Shown: in pieces, positions 1-11,000 of the stretch
Layout: every line of letters begins with the position of its first letter
Numbering within the stretch: position 1 is the stretch's first letter
Assembly (NCBI GenBank): GCA_022796475.1
Contig: JAAWIS010000022.1
Coordinates: 1 to 47,782, forward strand
Origin: Lachnospiraceae bacterium
GTDB lineage: Bacteria; Bacillota; Clostridia; Lachnospirales; Lachnospiraceae
Reading direction: 5' to 3'
DNA: 47,782 nucleotides
The notes under the pieces: generated by a model
Seen by the model: only the letters and a program-made list of their open reading frames with translations
The model's database searches: none
What the model was told of the DNA's origin: nothing
Position numbers and translations under genes: made by a program

Positions 1-172
1 GAAAGCAAACGGTCGTAAACATAATAGACAGTCCTGTTCCATGTTACTTTCTTGACAATGCCGTCCGAATATTCAATATACTGGTCACCGTGAAGCTCTT
101 TCCTATAAGTTTTTTCCTCGTAAAATTCAATTTCGTTCACATTTAATTCTACGATTTCAATTAAATTTTCCG
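1..172 (-). CDS. Partial ORF of unknown function running off the left edge
   Basis: On the minus strand an open frame runs from about position 172 to the edge and reads like real protein (…NVNEIEFYEEKTYRKEL… then …KKVTWNRTVYYVYDRLL). No start codon is visible; upstream the same frame passes through the response-regulator remnant, so the 5' end appears to have been replaced. I do not recognise the family. It lies next to a truncated gene, so it may itself be a remnant. Confidence 0.35.
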
Positions 173-445
173 GACATAGCTGATATAAACGTCCACAACA
201 TTTGTTCCGCCCTCATAATCAAAATTCCAGATATGTTTTCAATTTTTTCCCTTGACAGTACAATCCCTTTATTCAGCATAAGATATTCTGGGAGGTTATA
301 CTCTTTTGCGGAAAGGATGATTTCATTTTCTCCTCTTTTTACAGTATGAGAGCCCGTATCCAGTGTCAAATCCCCTACCTGAAGTATGTTTCCGAGTGAT
401 GATCTGGTTTAAGTCAGCTTCATCCTCAGCTAATAAAATACGCAT
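161..445 (-). pseudogene. OmpR/PhoB-type response regulator, internally deleted
   Basis: The start at 445 encodes MRILLAEDEADLNQIITRK, the acidic-pocket N-terminus of a receiver domain. After about 20 residues the sequence jumps, out of frame, to the winged-helix output domain (…GDLTLDTGSHTVKRG…, SAKEYNL, GIVLSREKI, and in another frame GGTNVVDVYISYVRKI followed by TAA at 161-163). About 100 receiver and linker residues are missing, including the phospho-acceptor Asp. At least one further frameshift lies near 225-240. No product can be functional. The DNA-binding half resembles regulators of the VanR/PhoP kind. Confidence 0.75.
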
Positions 446-512
446 AATCCTCAGCTCCTTTTCACTTAATATAGCATATGTTATTCTGTTTTTCGCTGAC
501 CTCTTACATTCC

Positions 513-550
513 AAGAAAACTAAAACCATCCAGTCTTTCGGCTGGCTGCA
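513..550 (-). terminator. Probable terminator of the STAND-methyltransferase gene
   Basis: Just past the stop at 558 the minus strand folds into a roughly 7-bp stem with one mismatch and an 8-nt loop (CCAG-CCGAAAGA-CTGG core). It is followed by the T-rich run GTTTTAGTTTTC. Confidence 0.5.
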
Positions 551-557
551 AAAAAAT

Positions 558-3500
558 TTATATTACACCTGCTGCATTCGGATTAAGTTTAGCTACAATT
601 TGCATTATCTCTTCTGCCAATTTTTTATTCCCCAATTCATTGCAAATATTATTTAATAACAAAAGGGATGGAATATTGTTACTTTTCATTATTTCTTTCT
701 TGTATTTAGCTGCCTTTTCTAAAGCACTTCTATCCCCCTTATGCTTATAGTAATTAAAATAAAACTCCATCCACTGTGTCATTGTATGTATATTTTCATC
801 ATTCTTTTTTACATACTCAAACAATAATTTTTCGCCTTCTTCAAATTCACACTTACTTTGTTTCATATATATTTTCGCATACTGAATAAGTAAATTATTA
901 CAAATTATTTTGTCTAAAGAAACTCTATTTAATATTTCTTCTGCATCACTATATTGACCTCTATCACAATATGCTTTAACTAATGGCAAAATACAATATT
1001 GATTTTTAGGTCTTCTATCATAAGCTTTTGATAAGAAATCCATTGCTTTTTTATAATTTCCCTGTTTAAAATAGTAAGAGCCTAACTCTGTTTGTGCCTC
1101 AACATAATTTACATATGGCGAATTTTCCAGTATTCTCAAATATCCTTCAATTTGTGAATTTTCACATAAATCCTCAGCAAAATTTATCACATCCAGAATT
1201 CTGCGAACCACTTTCTCTGTGTCATTTTCTAATACAATATACTGATCATATGCTTCAAAAACTTCTGAAATATTTAACAAAATTCTATTTGCACGCCCAA
1301 ATTGCTCATACCAATATGCATTTCTATGACTTTCAGGTATAGTTTTGAGAACACTTATGGATTTCTCCGAATATTCTTTACTTTTTAGGTACAACAAAGC
1401 ATCTACATATGAATTCTTTAATCCTACCCAACCTCTATTCTTATCTATCAATTTTTCAAATAAATAACTTCCAGATTTGATATCCCCACTACGAATCAAG
1501 GCACTTGCCTTACGCATCTTTGCTTTGTCAGATAAAATCATATATTTTTCAATTTGCTCATAGTATCCAGCTGCAAGTTCGTATTTATGTTCACAAAATA
1601 AGTTTTCAGCCAACTCATATGCCTGATCTAGCGCATATGATGTCACTTCTTTTTGCTTTCCAACTATATACGCATAATATAATTTTTTTCTTAAAAAATT
1701 AGGATTAGATTTTACTATAGCTAATTCTCTGTATATATTGTACAATTGATTTTGTATTTCCATTTTATTGTCATCAGAAAAATCAAAATACTCAGCTTTA
1801 TTTTGTGCCACAAAAATAATATTAGTCAAGCGATACTCTTTTTCTGCTTCTTGATATAATATTCCCTTTCTCTTTAGAGAAATTATTTCTACTTGATATC
1901 TTTCCAATTTATCCAAAAAATCCTCTGAAAAATACTCCCCATCAATCAGTAAAATGTTCATTAGTTCGAGTTCTCTATCGGATATCTTAAATTTTTTTAT
2001 AATTTCGCTCATAATGTTAGATTCTAATAATTGTATAAAATTATCATCTTTTAAACATTCTCTATTACTATTATTGGTAATCATTTTGGCTGTAATATAT
2101 GTCAAATATGGATGATTATCTATACCTCTGATTAGTTTTTCTGGAAATCCACCTATTCCCTTGTCTTTTAATCGATATTGCATAGGCACTAATTCTTGTA
2201 ACATATGAACAGAATATGTGTATTCTCCATATTCATTATCAATAGACTTAAATTTAGTCAATCTAACAGACATTACATTTTCCGCTTCATCGGATAAATT
2301 TTGTATTTCCGAAACAGTTTCTAATATTATTTTTGCACCAACGTTATTACTCCATAATGTCATAAATGTTTTAAATTCTTCATTTTCAATCTGGCTTTCA
2401 AAATTACATATACTTTGTATATTATCAAATACTAAAATTACATTTTCAACTATTCTTGATAACAATTCTCTTGACTCAAGTATTTCAAATAACTGAGGTT
2501 TATCTATTACCCCTCTTGATAGCAGCTCACTATCCATAAACCTACTACACCCTAACCCCAAAACAAGCTGTTCAAATATTGAAAGAATGCCAATCCCCTC
2601 TGTAACTCTTATTTTAATAGGCAACCTATCATGATTCAATTTTGACAAAGCTCTCCAAATTAAAGTTGTCTTACCAATAAGCTGTGCACCACTCACTTGT
2701 AATATTTGAATTTTTTCACTACATAAAAATTGATCAAACATCTGCAGCGGTTTTCCACGATTTTGAAACCAATCTATATTCGAGTAATTAAATTCATACT
2801 TTCTTTCATTGAAAGAATCATTTTGTACAGAAACCATAAGTGCCAATTGTACCAATTCTGCCGCTGCCTTATTTATGTCATCCCCATTTTCTTCCAACTG
2901 TTGGCTTAATGCCCAAATATCATGATTTAATCTTGCAATTACAACTTTCTTATCATTGTCTTTCTGTATTGTATTTCTCACTTCTTTTAATTCTTTCAGT
3001 TGCAAACTTCTTTGCTTTTTTATTATATCTAAAATTTTAATTTGTGAAATTTTTTTTGCAGATCCATTTTTGTATGCTTCAAGCAAAAAAACAACAGTTC
3101 CACCTCGAGAAGTATCTTGATGGATATGCACATCAAAGCCTATTTTACTAAATACATTTTTAAAATTTTCTGCCTGCCAACCTACATTTACATTTTCTGC
3201 CACCGGTAAATTTGTCATATCTTGAACAAGCAAAAAATCTTCACTCCTCATATATTTACTCAAATTCCAAATTATTTCAGCAGTCTGTTCCATACTAAGC
3301 TCATGAAATACATTTCTATATACTATTAATGTATTTCCATCACTTAATTCTTGTTCAAATTGAAACTTGTCTAAAGGCTTTAGTTTAGCATATTCACTAA
3401 CATCTAATTCTAAAATTGTACTAAACGCCCCTTTAATAGCATCTTTTGTATCAACACCCAAATATTGTATGCCTATGTCTTTCATTAAACATTTTAGCAA

Positions 3501-3725
3501 AATAGCATTTCCGCAGCCCAAGTCAATTACCTTTTTTATCTTCTTTTCCCTTATAATATGATCAATCAGAGGTTTTAATCCAGCCAGTTGAAAATCCCCA
3601 GAAATTTTATCAATTTCCTGTGGTTCTGGCTCAGACTCATATCCTTTAAGAAACCTCTTTAATCGCTCCATTTCTGTTTTCATTTCATTAGCCACCCTTT
3701 CTGTACTTTTATTTTCAATTAACAT
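558..3725 (-). CDS. Methyltransferase-STAND NTPase-TPR protein, candidate defence protein
   Basis: Multidomain protein of 1055 residues. Residues about 45-215 look like a class I SAM-dependent methyltransferase: motif I VIDLGCG at 66-72, the acidic residue of motif II in LGVD at 89-92, and a YRNVFHELS segment at 136-144. A charged helical linker follows (220-300). A P-loop NTPase core follows, with Walker A GAQLIGKT at 346-353 and Walker B VILVFDN at 429-435, as in STAND/AAA-like signalling ATPases. From about residue 650 to the end the sequence is helical with TPR-like units (for example ELGSYYFKQGNYKKAMDFLSKAYDRRP), the usual sensor half of a STAND protein. Codon use is clearly AT-richer than in every gene from 4 kb on, and mobile-DNA remnants lie beside it, so transfer is likely. 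It has no operon partner. Met15 has an AAGGGTGG about 9 nt upstream and is an alternative start (3683). The defence role is inferred from architecture; a regulatory STAND ATPase is the alternative. Confidence 0.7.
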   Translation of the reverse strand: MLIENKSTERVANEMKTEMERLKRFLKGYESEPEPQEIDKISGDFQLAGLKPLIDHIIREKKIKKVIDLGCGNAILLKCLMKDIGIQYLGVDTKDAIKGAFSTILELDVSEYAKLKPLDKFQFEQELSDGNTLIVYRNVFHELSMEQTAEIIWNLSKYMRSEDFLLVQDMTNLPVAENVNVGWQAENFKNVFSKIGFDVHIHQDTSRGGTVVFLLEAYKNGSAKKISQIKILDIIKKQRSLQLKELKEVRNTIQKDNDKKVVIARLNHDIWALSQQLEENGDDINKAAAELVQLALMVSVQNDSFNERKYEFNYSNIDWFQNRGKPLQMFDQFLCSEKIQILQVSGAQLIGKTTLIWRALSKLNHDRLPIKIRVTEGIGILSIFEQLVLGLGCSRFMDSELLSRGVIDKPQLFEILESRELLSRIVENVILVFDNIQSICNFESQIENEEFKTFMTLWSNNVGAKIILETVSEIQNLSDEAENVMSVRLTKFKSIDNEYGEYTYSVHMLQELVPMQYRLKDKGIGGFPEKLIRGIDNHPYLTYITAKMITNNSNRECLKDDNFIQLLESNIMSEIIKKFKISDRELELMNILLIDGEYFSEDFLDKLERYQVEIISLKRKGILYQEAEKEYRLTNIIFVAQNKAEYFDFSDDNKMEIQNQLYNIYRELAIVKSNPNFLRKKLYYAYIVGKQKEVTSYALDQAYELAENLFCEHKYELAAGYYEQIEKYMILSDKAKMRKASALIRSGDIKSGSYLFEKLIDKNRGWVGLKNSYVDALLYLKSKEYSEKSISVLKTIPESHRNAYWYEQFGRANRILLNISEVFEAYDQYIVLENDTEKVVRRILDVINFAEDLCENSQIEGYLRILENSPYVNYVEAQTELGSYYFKQGNYKKAMDFLSKAYDRRPKNQYCILPLVKAYCDRGQYSDAEEILNRVSLDKIICNNLLIQYAKIYMKQSKCEFEEGEKLLFEYVKKNDENIHTMTQWMEFYFNYYKHKGDRSALEKAAKYKKEIMKSNNIPSLLLLNNICNELGNKKLAEEIMQIVAKLNPNAAGVI

Positions 3726-3926
3726 ATTTTAACATATTTCTAACATTTTATCTACATTCAAATCAGCTAGCTTCAACCGTACCTATCAAACATCCTTTGC
3801 CCTATCAAGCACAGTCTGCTCTACATCTTCCTTTACTATTTAGCCTCTCTCGTTACAACTTTAGTTTATCACAACACCTTGTGGGAATACTCCCCGTGTC
3901 TTTACAGAATGACCTGCAAAACGGAA

Positions 3927-3956
3927 AAACGGCATAGCCCGCAAGCTATGCCGTTT
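3927..3956 (-). terminator. Strong hairpin terminator downstream of the coiled-coil protein gene
   Basis: A perfect 12-bp inverted repeat (AAACGGCATAGC with its complement at 3945-3956) has a 6-nt loop. It lies 58 bp past the stop of the minus-strand gene at 4015-4884. The A/T flanks allow termination on either strand. Nothing else is seen between 3726 and 4014 apart from a 15-codon open stretch and a short palindromic patch near 3872-3898. Confidence 0.75.
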
Positions 3957-4014
3957 CCCGAAAACATTTCTAATACTGTCTTATGAGTGCCGCCCTAAGC
4001 CGGACTCTTTTTAC

Positions 4015-4884
4015 TTATGCATGGAGATCAATCTGCCCTGGCATACTGCCAAACTGGCTTAAATCCAGTTTTACCAGATATCCGTCTGGGACCATCTCAC
4101 CAGGCTTCTGCAGATTTCCGCTTTTTAAGATCAAATGGGAATCCCACTTAATCCCGGCAAAATCCTGGGCAGTCTTATACTCATAAGAAGACATCTGGTT
4201 TCCAGTGTAGGCTTGATAGCGTTCTTCTACCTCTCCTGCAATTCCCATAAGCTTCTCTTTTGCAGCAGCGATCTGTTCCAGTGCTTCTTCTACACTTCCT
4301 GCACCTTTTAATCCCTGTGAAATTTCATCAACCCTGCCGCGCAGATCGCCTAACTGTTCCTTTGCCTCTCCTCCGAAAGCTTTTCCATACAGCCGATCTG
4401 CATTGGAAATCCGGAAATGGGAAATTCCCAAGCCTGCCCCGGTAATCCAGGACATATCCTGATACTGCTTCTGTGTCCACTCTTCGATGGCACTTGCTTT
4501 CTCTGTATTCCCCTCTGCCACGGCTTTATCGTATTCTTCCTGAAGGTATTTTAGCTGCTCTTCCATACCAGTCAAATTATCGATTACATTCCCGGTTCCC
4601 TGACGATACCGATCCATCTCATCAGCTATAGCCTTTGGAACATCCTTTTCACTAACCAAAAATTCAGAATAGGTTGACTGGTCAATAGAAAGAAGCTCTG
4701 TTTGCTTTTTCTGCGTTTCGCTTCCAGTTCCCTCTTTCAGTCCGGAAACCTTCTGCAGAAACTCCTGATTCTGAACGATTCTTCTGGCTTCTGCCGCCTT
4801 CATAGAACCGGTTAAAAACTGGCTGCTGCTCTTCTGACGCCCCATTACCTGGGACCAGAAAGCATTCTGTGTATTAATTGTCAT
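4015..4884 (-). CDS. Hypothetical coiled-coil protein
   Basis: Protein of 289 residues with no family I recognise. It has no signal peptide and no membrane segment. Residues about 80-235 are rich in Glu, Lys, Ala and Gln with heptad-like spacing and probably form coiled coil. The C-terminal 50 residues are mixed and end in …SMPGQIDLHA. The start has a good ribosome site (GGAGG, 7 nt before ATG), and the gene is followed by a strong terminator, so it looks like a single expressed unit. Base composition matches the core genes and not the AT-rich neighbour. It lies downstream of the giant surface protein with a 136-bp gap, but nothing in the sequence ties the two functionally. Confidence 0.7.
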   Translation of the reverse strand: MTINTQNAFWSQVMGRQKSSSQFLTGSMKAAEARRIVQNQEFLQKVSGLKEGTGSETQKKQTELLSIDQSTYSEFLVSEKDVPKAIADEMDRYRQGTGNVIDNLTGMEEQLKYLQEEYDKAVAEGNTEKASAIEEWTQKQYQDMSWITGAGLGISHFRISNADRLYGKAFGGEAKEQLGDLRGRVDEISQGLKGAGSVEEALEQIAAAKEKLMGIAGEVEERYQAYTGNQMSSYEYKTAQDFAGIKWDSHLILKSGNLQKPGEMVPDGYLVKLDLSQFGSMPGQIDLHA

Positions 4885-5020
4885 GGCACCGCCTCCTTCA
4901 AACTTTCAATCATTTCATAAAACCCACTTTCCTATGAAATCAAAAATAACTCCTATCTTATTTATCGGCTAAAACCTTCTGAAAATAAGAATAGAGGCAG
5001 TGCCGTGGCCATCAAATCTT

Positions 5021-8000
5021 TTATAATGACGAATCCTTATGATTTCTTTTTCTGCGCCTGGCTTCCCAGGAGATACCAGCCCCAATTAATGACCAGAGCC
5101 ATATCATCAGCCATATATTTCTTCCGGAAAAATCTCCTGTCCTTGGCAGACTTTTCCCAGCCAGGGGAATTTCATCTTCTGGGATATAAAGGAATTCTTC
5201 CGTTTCCGGATCCCATACTTTCTTGTATGCCCTGGGTACACCGTCTTCCATAATAATGACACGATCCGGACTGTCTGGATCATTGGGATCCGGAAGCTCC
5301 GGCAATATAGGAGTTTCCATTTCTTCTGAAGGAACCGGTTCTGGCGCCGGTTCTTCAGGCGGAATTGACTCACCTGGCTGAGCCGGCTCCGATGGCGGCA
5401 CTGATGGCTGGGTTGGCTGAGTTGGATCTTCATTTCGGCCGCCTCCCCCTCCGGGGCTGTCAGGATAAGGCCTGTCAGGGGTATCCGGATTTGTAGGAGC
5501 AGTAGGCTTTGTGGGATCCTTTGGATCTGTGGGATCTTTCGGACCGCTTGGATCCTTCGGATTATCTGGATCACTTGGATCCTTTGGATTATCCGGATCA
5601 CTGGGATCCTTTGGATTATCCGGATCACTTGGATCTTTCGGATCCGTTGGATTTTCAGGCTGTTTTACATTTACAAATACAACTTCCTCTTTCGGATCTG
5701 GCTGTTTTCCTTCCTGAAGCTTTTCAACCGCTACTTCTGTGTGCAGACCTTCTTCGCCTTTTGTAACCGTAACAGTTACATGATAGCTGGCCTGATCATA
5801 AGTAATCCCTGCCTTTCCTTCGTTCACTTCCTCTATCTGATAATGGTAAATTCCTTCCTTCGTATATACGATATTGCCAAAGGAAAAGGTTCCATCCGAA
5901 TAATTCCTTACAGTTTTTACCAAAACCCCCTTTTGCTCACTGCTGCCTTCCGGCATAGGCGTATTGAGATCCGCCTTTAATTCAAAGGAAAAGCTTCCGG
6001 CAGTCAGCTTCCCGTTTTTCAGTTCCTTTTTTCCGTGTAAGCTTAATTGGCCTGGTTTCGAGTTTTTCACGTCAACTTCTATAATACTGTCGCCGTAAAC
6101 CATGCCGGAAAGCTCTTTTCCTTCCTGACTGGCCATAACCAGAGAACAATCATATCTGGTTCCCTCCGGCAGCCCTGTAACTGCTATGGTTTCATTTTCA
6201 TGAACGCTTACCATGGAGCCGGACTGCAGGTAACCGGTAGTTCCCCTTTGGGTCTTAAATGGGAAGCTTCCTTCCAATCCCGTTCCGTCTGGATTGGTAA
6301 ACAGCATCAAAATGCTTTTAACTGCTGCCTCTGTTCCGTCTGAAACCGGATCCAAAACAAAACTGCCCCCAGCCCCAGCGATCCCTTTTTGGAAGCTGTG
6401 AAATCTTGTATGCTTCACCGAAACAGCAGTTACATACTCGTCAGCACCTGTTTCTTTTACTGTATACTTGGTATCTTTCGGAAGGCCCGAAATTTCAATA
6501 CTGTCTTCATCTGCTAATTCGATTTCCAGCTCTTTTGTGCTGCCTGCACCATTTGAACCTGCTGTTACCTTAATTATCTTTGCATGTTCCCCTTTGCATT
6601 GGTACTGAGGAGAAAGAGCATTTGAACTGCTTAACTGAAGTACAAGATGAAACGGCTTATCTTCTTCTCCGTACACGTTATTAATCTTTTTCAGAACCAA
6701 ACCGGATTTGCAGTTTTCAAAGCTAACTTCTGTTTTGCCGGATTCTCCATTATTATGAATAATCCCTTCAAAGCTCTTATCGGCCGGATTCTCAATAGTT
6801 TTCCTGCCAGACAGTTTATAGTAGGCAGCACCTGCCGGCGGAGTCAGTCTTATGCTTTCGCCGGCATTTAGGCAAAAGCTTATGATTGTCTGCCCCGCGC
6901 CTGCCATCTTTTCATCCCCGCCTTGGCTATAGGAATAGGGTCCCTCAAGCAGGGTTTTATCTTGATCAAAGAAACTGATTTCATAGTCTGTTTTGGAAGC
7001 ATCCTCTTGGCTGCTGACAGTAAATTCGCCGTTTGTGATTTCCTCTATATTCTGGTATTGTTCCGTAATATGTGTACTATAGTCACTGGCGCCATTTTCC
7101 GTAACCGTGTACTGGGTTCCCACAGGCAAGTCAAAAATTTCTATGCTTTCCTTACTTCTTAATGTAAATGATGCTTTTCCTTCTTGAAATAGCATGGTGC
7201 CAGATTCAGTTTCTTCATTATCATACGTTTTTCTGTAACTGTAAGATCCTGACAGACTCACTGTATGGGACAGCTTGATATCAAAGTCAAATTCCTTCCC
7301 TTCCTCATCCGGGAATCCATTTGCCTTTTTGCTGATAGCCAAACCGGCCCTGCTGCCTTCACCAAGTTTAAGGGTTCCATTACTCATAATGCCGCCGCCA
7401 TGGGTTGTCGATGTATTTCCGGAGAAAAGCACCGTTGCCATACCCTCCGCTTTTTGCTTATCCTCTGCCTGAGGCGCTGCTGTCAAAGCCAGCCATCCAG
7501 TAGCAAGCTTGCTGGAATTGCCAAAAATGTGAACCAGACCCCACCGGTTCAGATCAAACTGCTTATTTCCATCTACCTTGCCTAAACTGTCAGCATACGT
7601 TCCTGTCCAATTCGCATCACCGCCGCCTAACATCTGGCTGTACACAATGCTGCTTCCGGCAGAATAAAAATCCTGGAAACCGCCTTCCAAAAAGACAGGA
7701 TAAAATATAGGTGATTCTGCGATAGTCCGGTCATCTGCTTTAGCCGCCCCATCTCCCCGTTGCGTTAACCCGGTTCCCTTGGCATGGTTATCGTATATCC
7801 CTGCACCCTTAAGAGAAAATAGCTGAATATCCCCGGTAGAGCAGCCGCCTACGCCGCCGCCAAAACCGTCGGCTGTATTCTCCGTTACCAGCAGATTTTG
7901 AATCTCTACTGTAGCACCAGTATTAATAAACAAACCGCCGCCGCCCCAGTCAAACTCTGTTTCTGTTCTGTTATTTATAATCTGTCCGGCTGTTATGGTT

Positions 8001-11000
8001 CCTTTCCAGTCGATCCGAAGGCCTCCGCCTTCATCTTTATGGGCTGTATTACCATCAATAATACCGCCGGTCATGGTAAACTTGCTGAGGATACCGGCAG
8101 TATAAATTCCTCCTCCGGCATCCTCTGCATAGTTGCCGCTGACCATGCCGCCTTCCATCATTACATTGCCTCGGGAGAAAATACCGCCGCCGCCGTTTCC
8201 GCCGCTGCCCCGTCCTATTTTGGACGTGGCCTTGGATATATTATCTTTTATGGTACATTCGCCCTGAAGAGTTATGGCAGTGTCTTCATTGGCATAAATA
8301 CCTCCTCCGCCATAATATTTGTCATATTGCTGGTCATCTGCAGGATTCCTTCTGGAACTTCCATTGGCAGTATTTCGTGAAATGCTGCCTTTCTCTTTTA
8401 CCACAAGATTTGATTTCTCATAAATGCTGATGCCTCCGCCGATATCAGCAGTATTATCACTAATCTCTGCCAAGCCGCCTACTTCAGCTATACTATTCCA
8501 AAGATAAAAGCCGCCGCTGTCGGCTGCCGTATTATTGGAAATCCTGCCGCCTGTAATCTTAATGTCTTTGCTGTCTGCGGCATAAAGGCCGCCGCCCCGT
8601 TCCCCTGTATTATCCGTAATTTCGCCGCCGGACATATGGAAGATGCTGCCTTTTAAATAAAGACCGCCGCCCTCTGCTGATTTTGTGCCGCAATTGGCAA
8701 TCAGACCGCCGGTCATGGTAATGTGGCCGCCTTCCGCCCATATTCCATGGCTGCCGTTTATATTTTTCAGTGTGCCGCCTGACAGTTCTAGCTGTCCCCC
8801 TGTTACACGGATTAGGCTGTCCGGCGTTCCTTCCCTGCTTATAATGGTGCCGCTGCTGCCTGACTGATCCTGAATCACAAGCTTCCCGGTTTCCGTAATG
8901 TCAAACAGCTTTCCATTCTGACTGCTATTGTCAAATATAATAATGTGGCCGTTTAAATCTATCGTAAGCTCCCGGTCAATCGTAATAGCCGAAGATTCGA
9001 TGTAGCTCCTTTCCAGCGTAAGTATGCTGCCTTGCTGGTCAAAAACAGCCTGAATATCCTGCCCAAGCATATTCGTCTGGCTTTCCTCCTGAAGATCTAC
9101 AGTGGAGTTTAATTTGGTTTCCGGGTTAACCACCACCACCTTGCCGCCGCCTGTGCTTACATTTCCGATTACTTTTACATTGTCTTTGATTTCAACGATA
9201 TATCCATTGTCAAAGCCTTGACCTTCCCCTGAAATTGCGCCGCCTGTTTCGGCTATATTCCCGGAAATCACTGCATTTTCACTGGCCACAGCACTGCTGC
9301 TTCCTTCTGCCTGGATGCCGCCGCCTTTCTTTCCTGCAAGATTCGCTGAGATATTTGCATTTCCTAAGACAGTTACTTTGCTGGATCCTCTCACACGGAT
9401 GCCGCCGCCTGTGCCGGAAACCTTTCCTGCAGCGTAAACAGCTTCATTTTTAACAATTTTTGCAGTTCCGCTGATTTCAGCCGTGCTGTTTAACATGTCA
9501 ATTCCGCCGCCATTCCACCCCTTATTCCGGATAATGGTGCCGCCGGTCATAATTAAGCTGCTGGAACTGGTCATCAGAATACCGCCGCCGTTTGCAACGG
9601 TTCCGCAGTTTTCAATGGTTCCGCCAGACATCTCCATGATGCTTCCTTCTATCAGAAGTCCATGAAGACCGTTCTGATTTTCCAAAATACCGCTTTTAAG
9701 GATGAACTGTCCCCCACTTTTCACATAAATCAGACGATCAAGGCCATTGATTCTGCTTTTAATCCCGCCATTTCCTTCTGCGTCCTGAATTGTTAAACTT
9801 CCATTCTTTCCATCCACAAGGAAAATCTGGCTGTCTGTATTGTAGCCGTCATATGTAATTGTAAAGCCGTTCAGCTCTATGGTTATGTTTTTATCAATAT
9901 GTATACTGGAAAAAACTGCATAATCTTTATCCAGTGTCAGAGTTTGGCCGCTTGCGGTATTGGCAATCAGTTTTTCCAGATCGCTTACAACCCCCTGTAC
10001 AAACCCATTTTCCGTGATTGTAATATTCGTTCCATCAATCACTTTGCTGCTGTTATTCGTAGTATTTCCATTAATACATGCACTGCCTTTTATCTGAACC
10101 GGGCTGTTTTCCGGAGAGCAAACAGCGCCTCCATAATCTGCCTGATTGCCGCAGACAACTCCATCTCCCCCGATGGAAACGGCGCCGATGCTGTAAATGC
10201 CGCCACCCTGTTCTGCTGAATTATTAGCGATAAATCCGCCGGTCATGGTAAAGCTTCCCGTACCCGTTAACCGCACCCCGCCTCCAAGGGCCGGCGATGC
10301 CATATTATGATTGTCAATAATGTAGCCGCCGCTCATGGTAACCGTTCCCCGGGAAAATACAGCCCGGTGACTGCTGGTACTTGTAATCCTGCCGTTTCGG
10401 ATGTTCAGCACCCCTTTTTTGGCTGCTGTGCCCTCTACAGAAAAAACATTATCAACTCCTTCGCCAGCAATCATGCCGGCGCACATGTAGATTTCTTTCT
10501 CTGTATCTGTTTCATCCAGATAGGACAAGGTTTCATCGCTTAGCTGGCTGCTGGTATCATCTACCGTAAGAGTGCCCTCTTCTTCCACTTTAAAAAAGTT
10601 TAAATTGGAATCGCCGGAACTGTATGTTAAGGCAGAACCATTCAAATCAAGCGTAATGTCCATGCCGCTTTTAACGGTAAGCGGAAGCTGTGTGCCGGAT
10701 GATTCAATATCCCCTGCAAGCTTCACATTGCATCCTGCTTCAAACGCTTCCACAAGTTCTTCCCATGTGCTGACCTCTGCTGTTTCTCCAGGATTTAAGC
10801 GCATCTGGGCAGCATTATCCGGACGGCATTCGTAAACTTCAGTATAACAGCCGCTCTTATGGACATGCCTGCCTGTTCTGGTTTTTGCAGTTTTGGCATT
10901 GGACCGGGTTCCGTCAGAGCCTGAAGCCAAGATGTCATTCTCATCCTCTTCCATCCCCTCTTCCCTGTCAGCGTCAGATTTTGTGCTGCTGCAGGTAAGG

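Noticed and set aside
3870-3900. Palindromic patch CACAACACCTTGTGGGAATACTCCCC as an attachment site
   Set aside because: Only short imperfect symmetry, with no matching copy elsewhere in the window.
3726-4014. Fifteen-codon minus-strand stretch (VKEDVEQTVLDRAKDV) as a possible gene end
   Set aside because: Stops precede and follow it and it has no start. It could be a decayed C-terminus but is too short to support.
5500-5660. Evenly spaced near-identical units resembling a CRISPR array
   Set aside because: The units are contiguous with no unique spacers and stay in frame in the adhesin gene.
5509-5766. Plus-strand ORF with LDPLD/GSFGLSGS repeats opposite the surface protein
   Set aside because: It is the antisense reading of the DPSDPDNPK spacer repeat; the minus-strand frame has start, domains and anchor signal.
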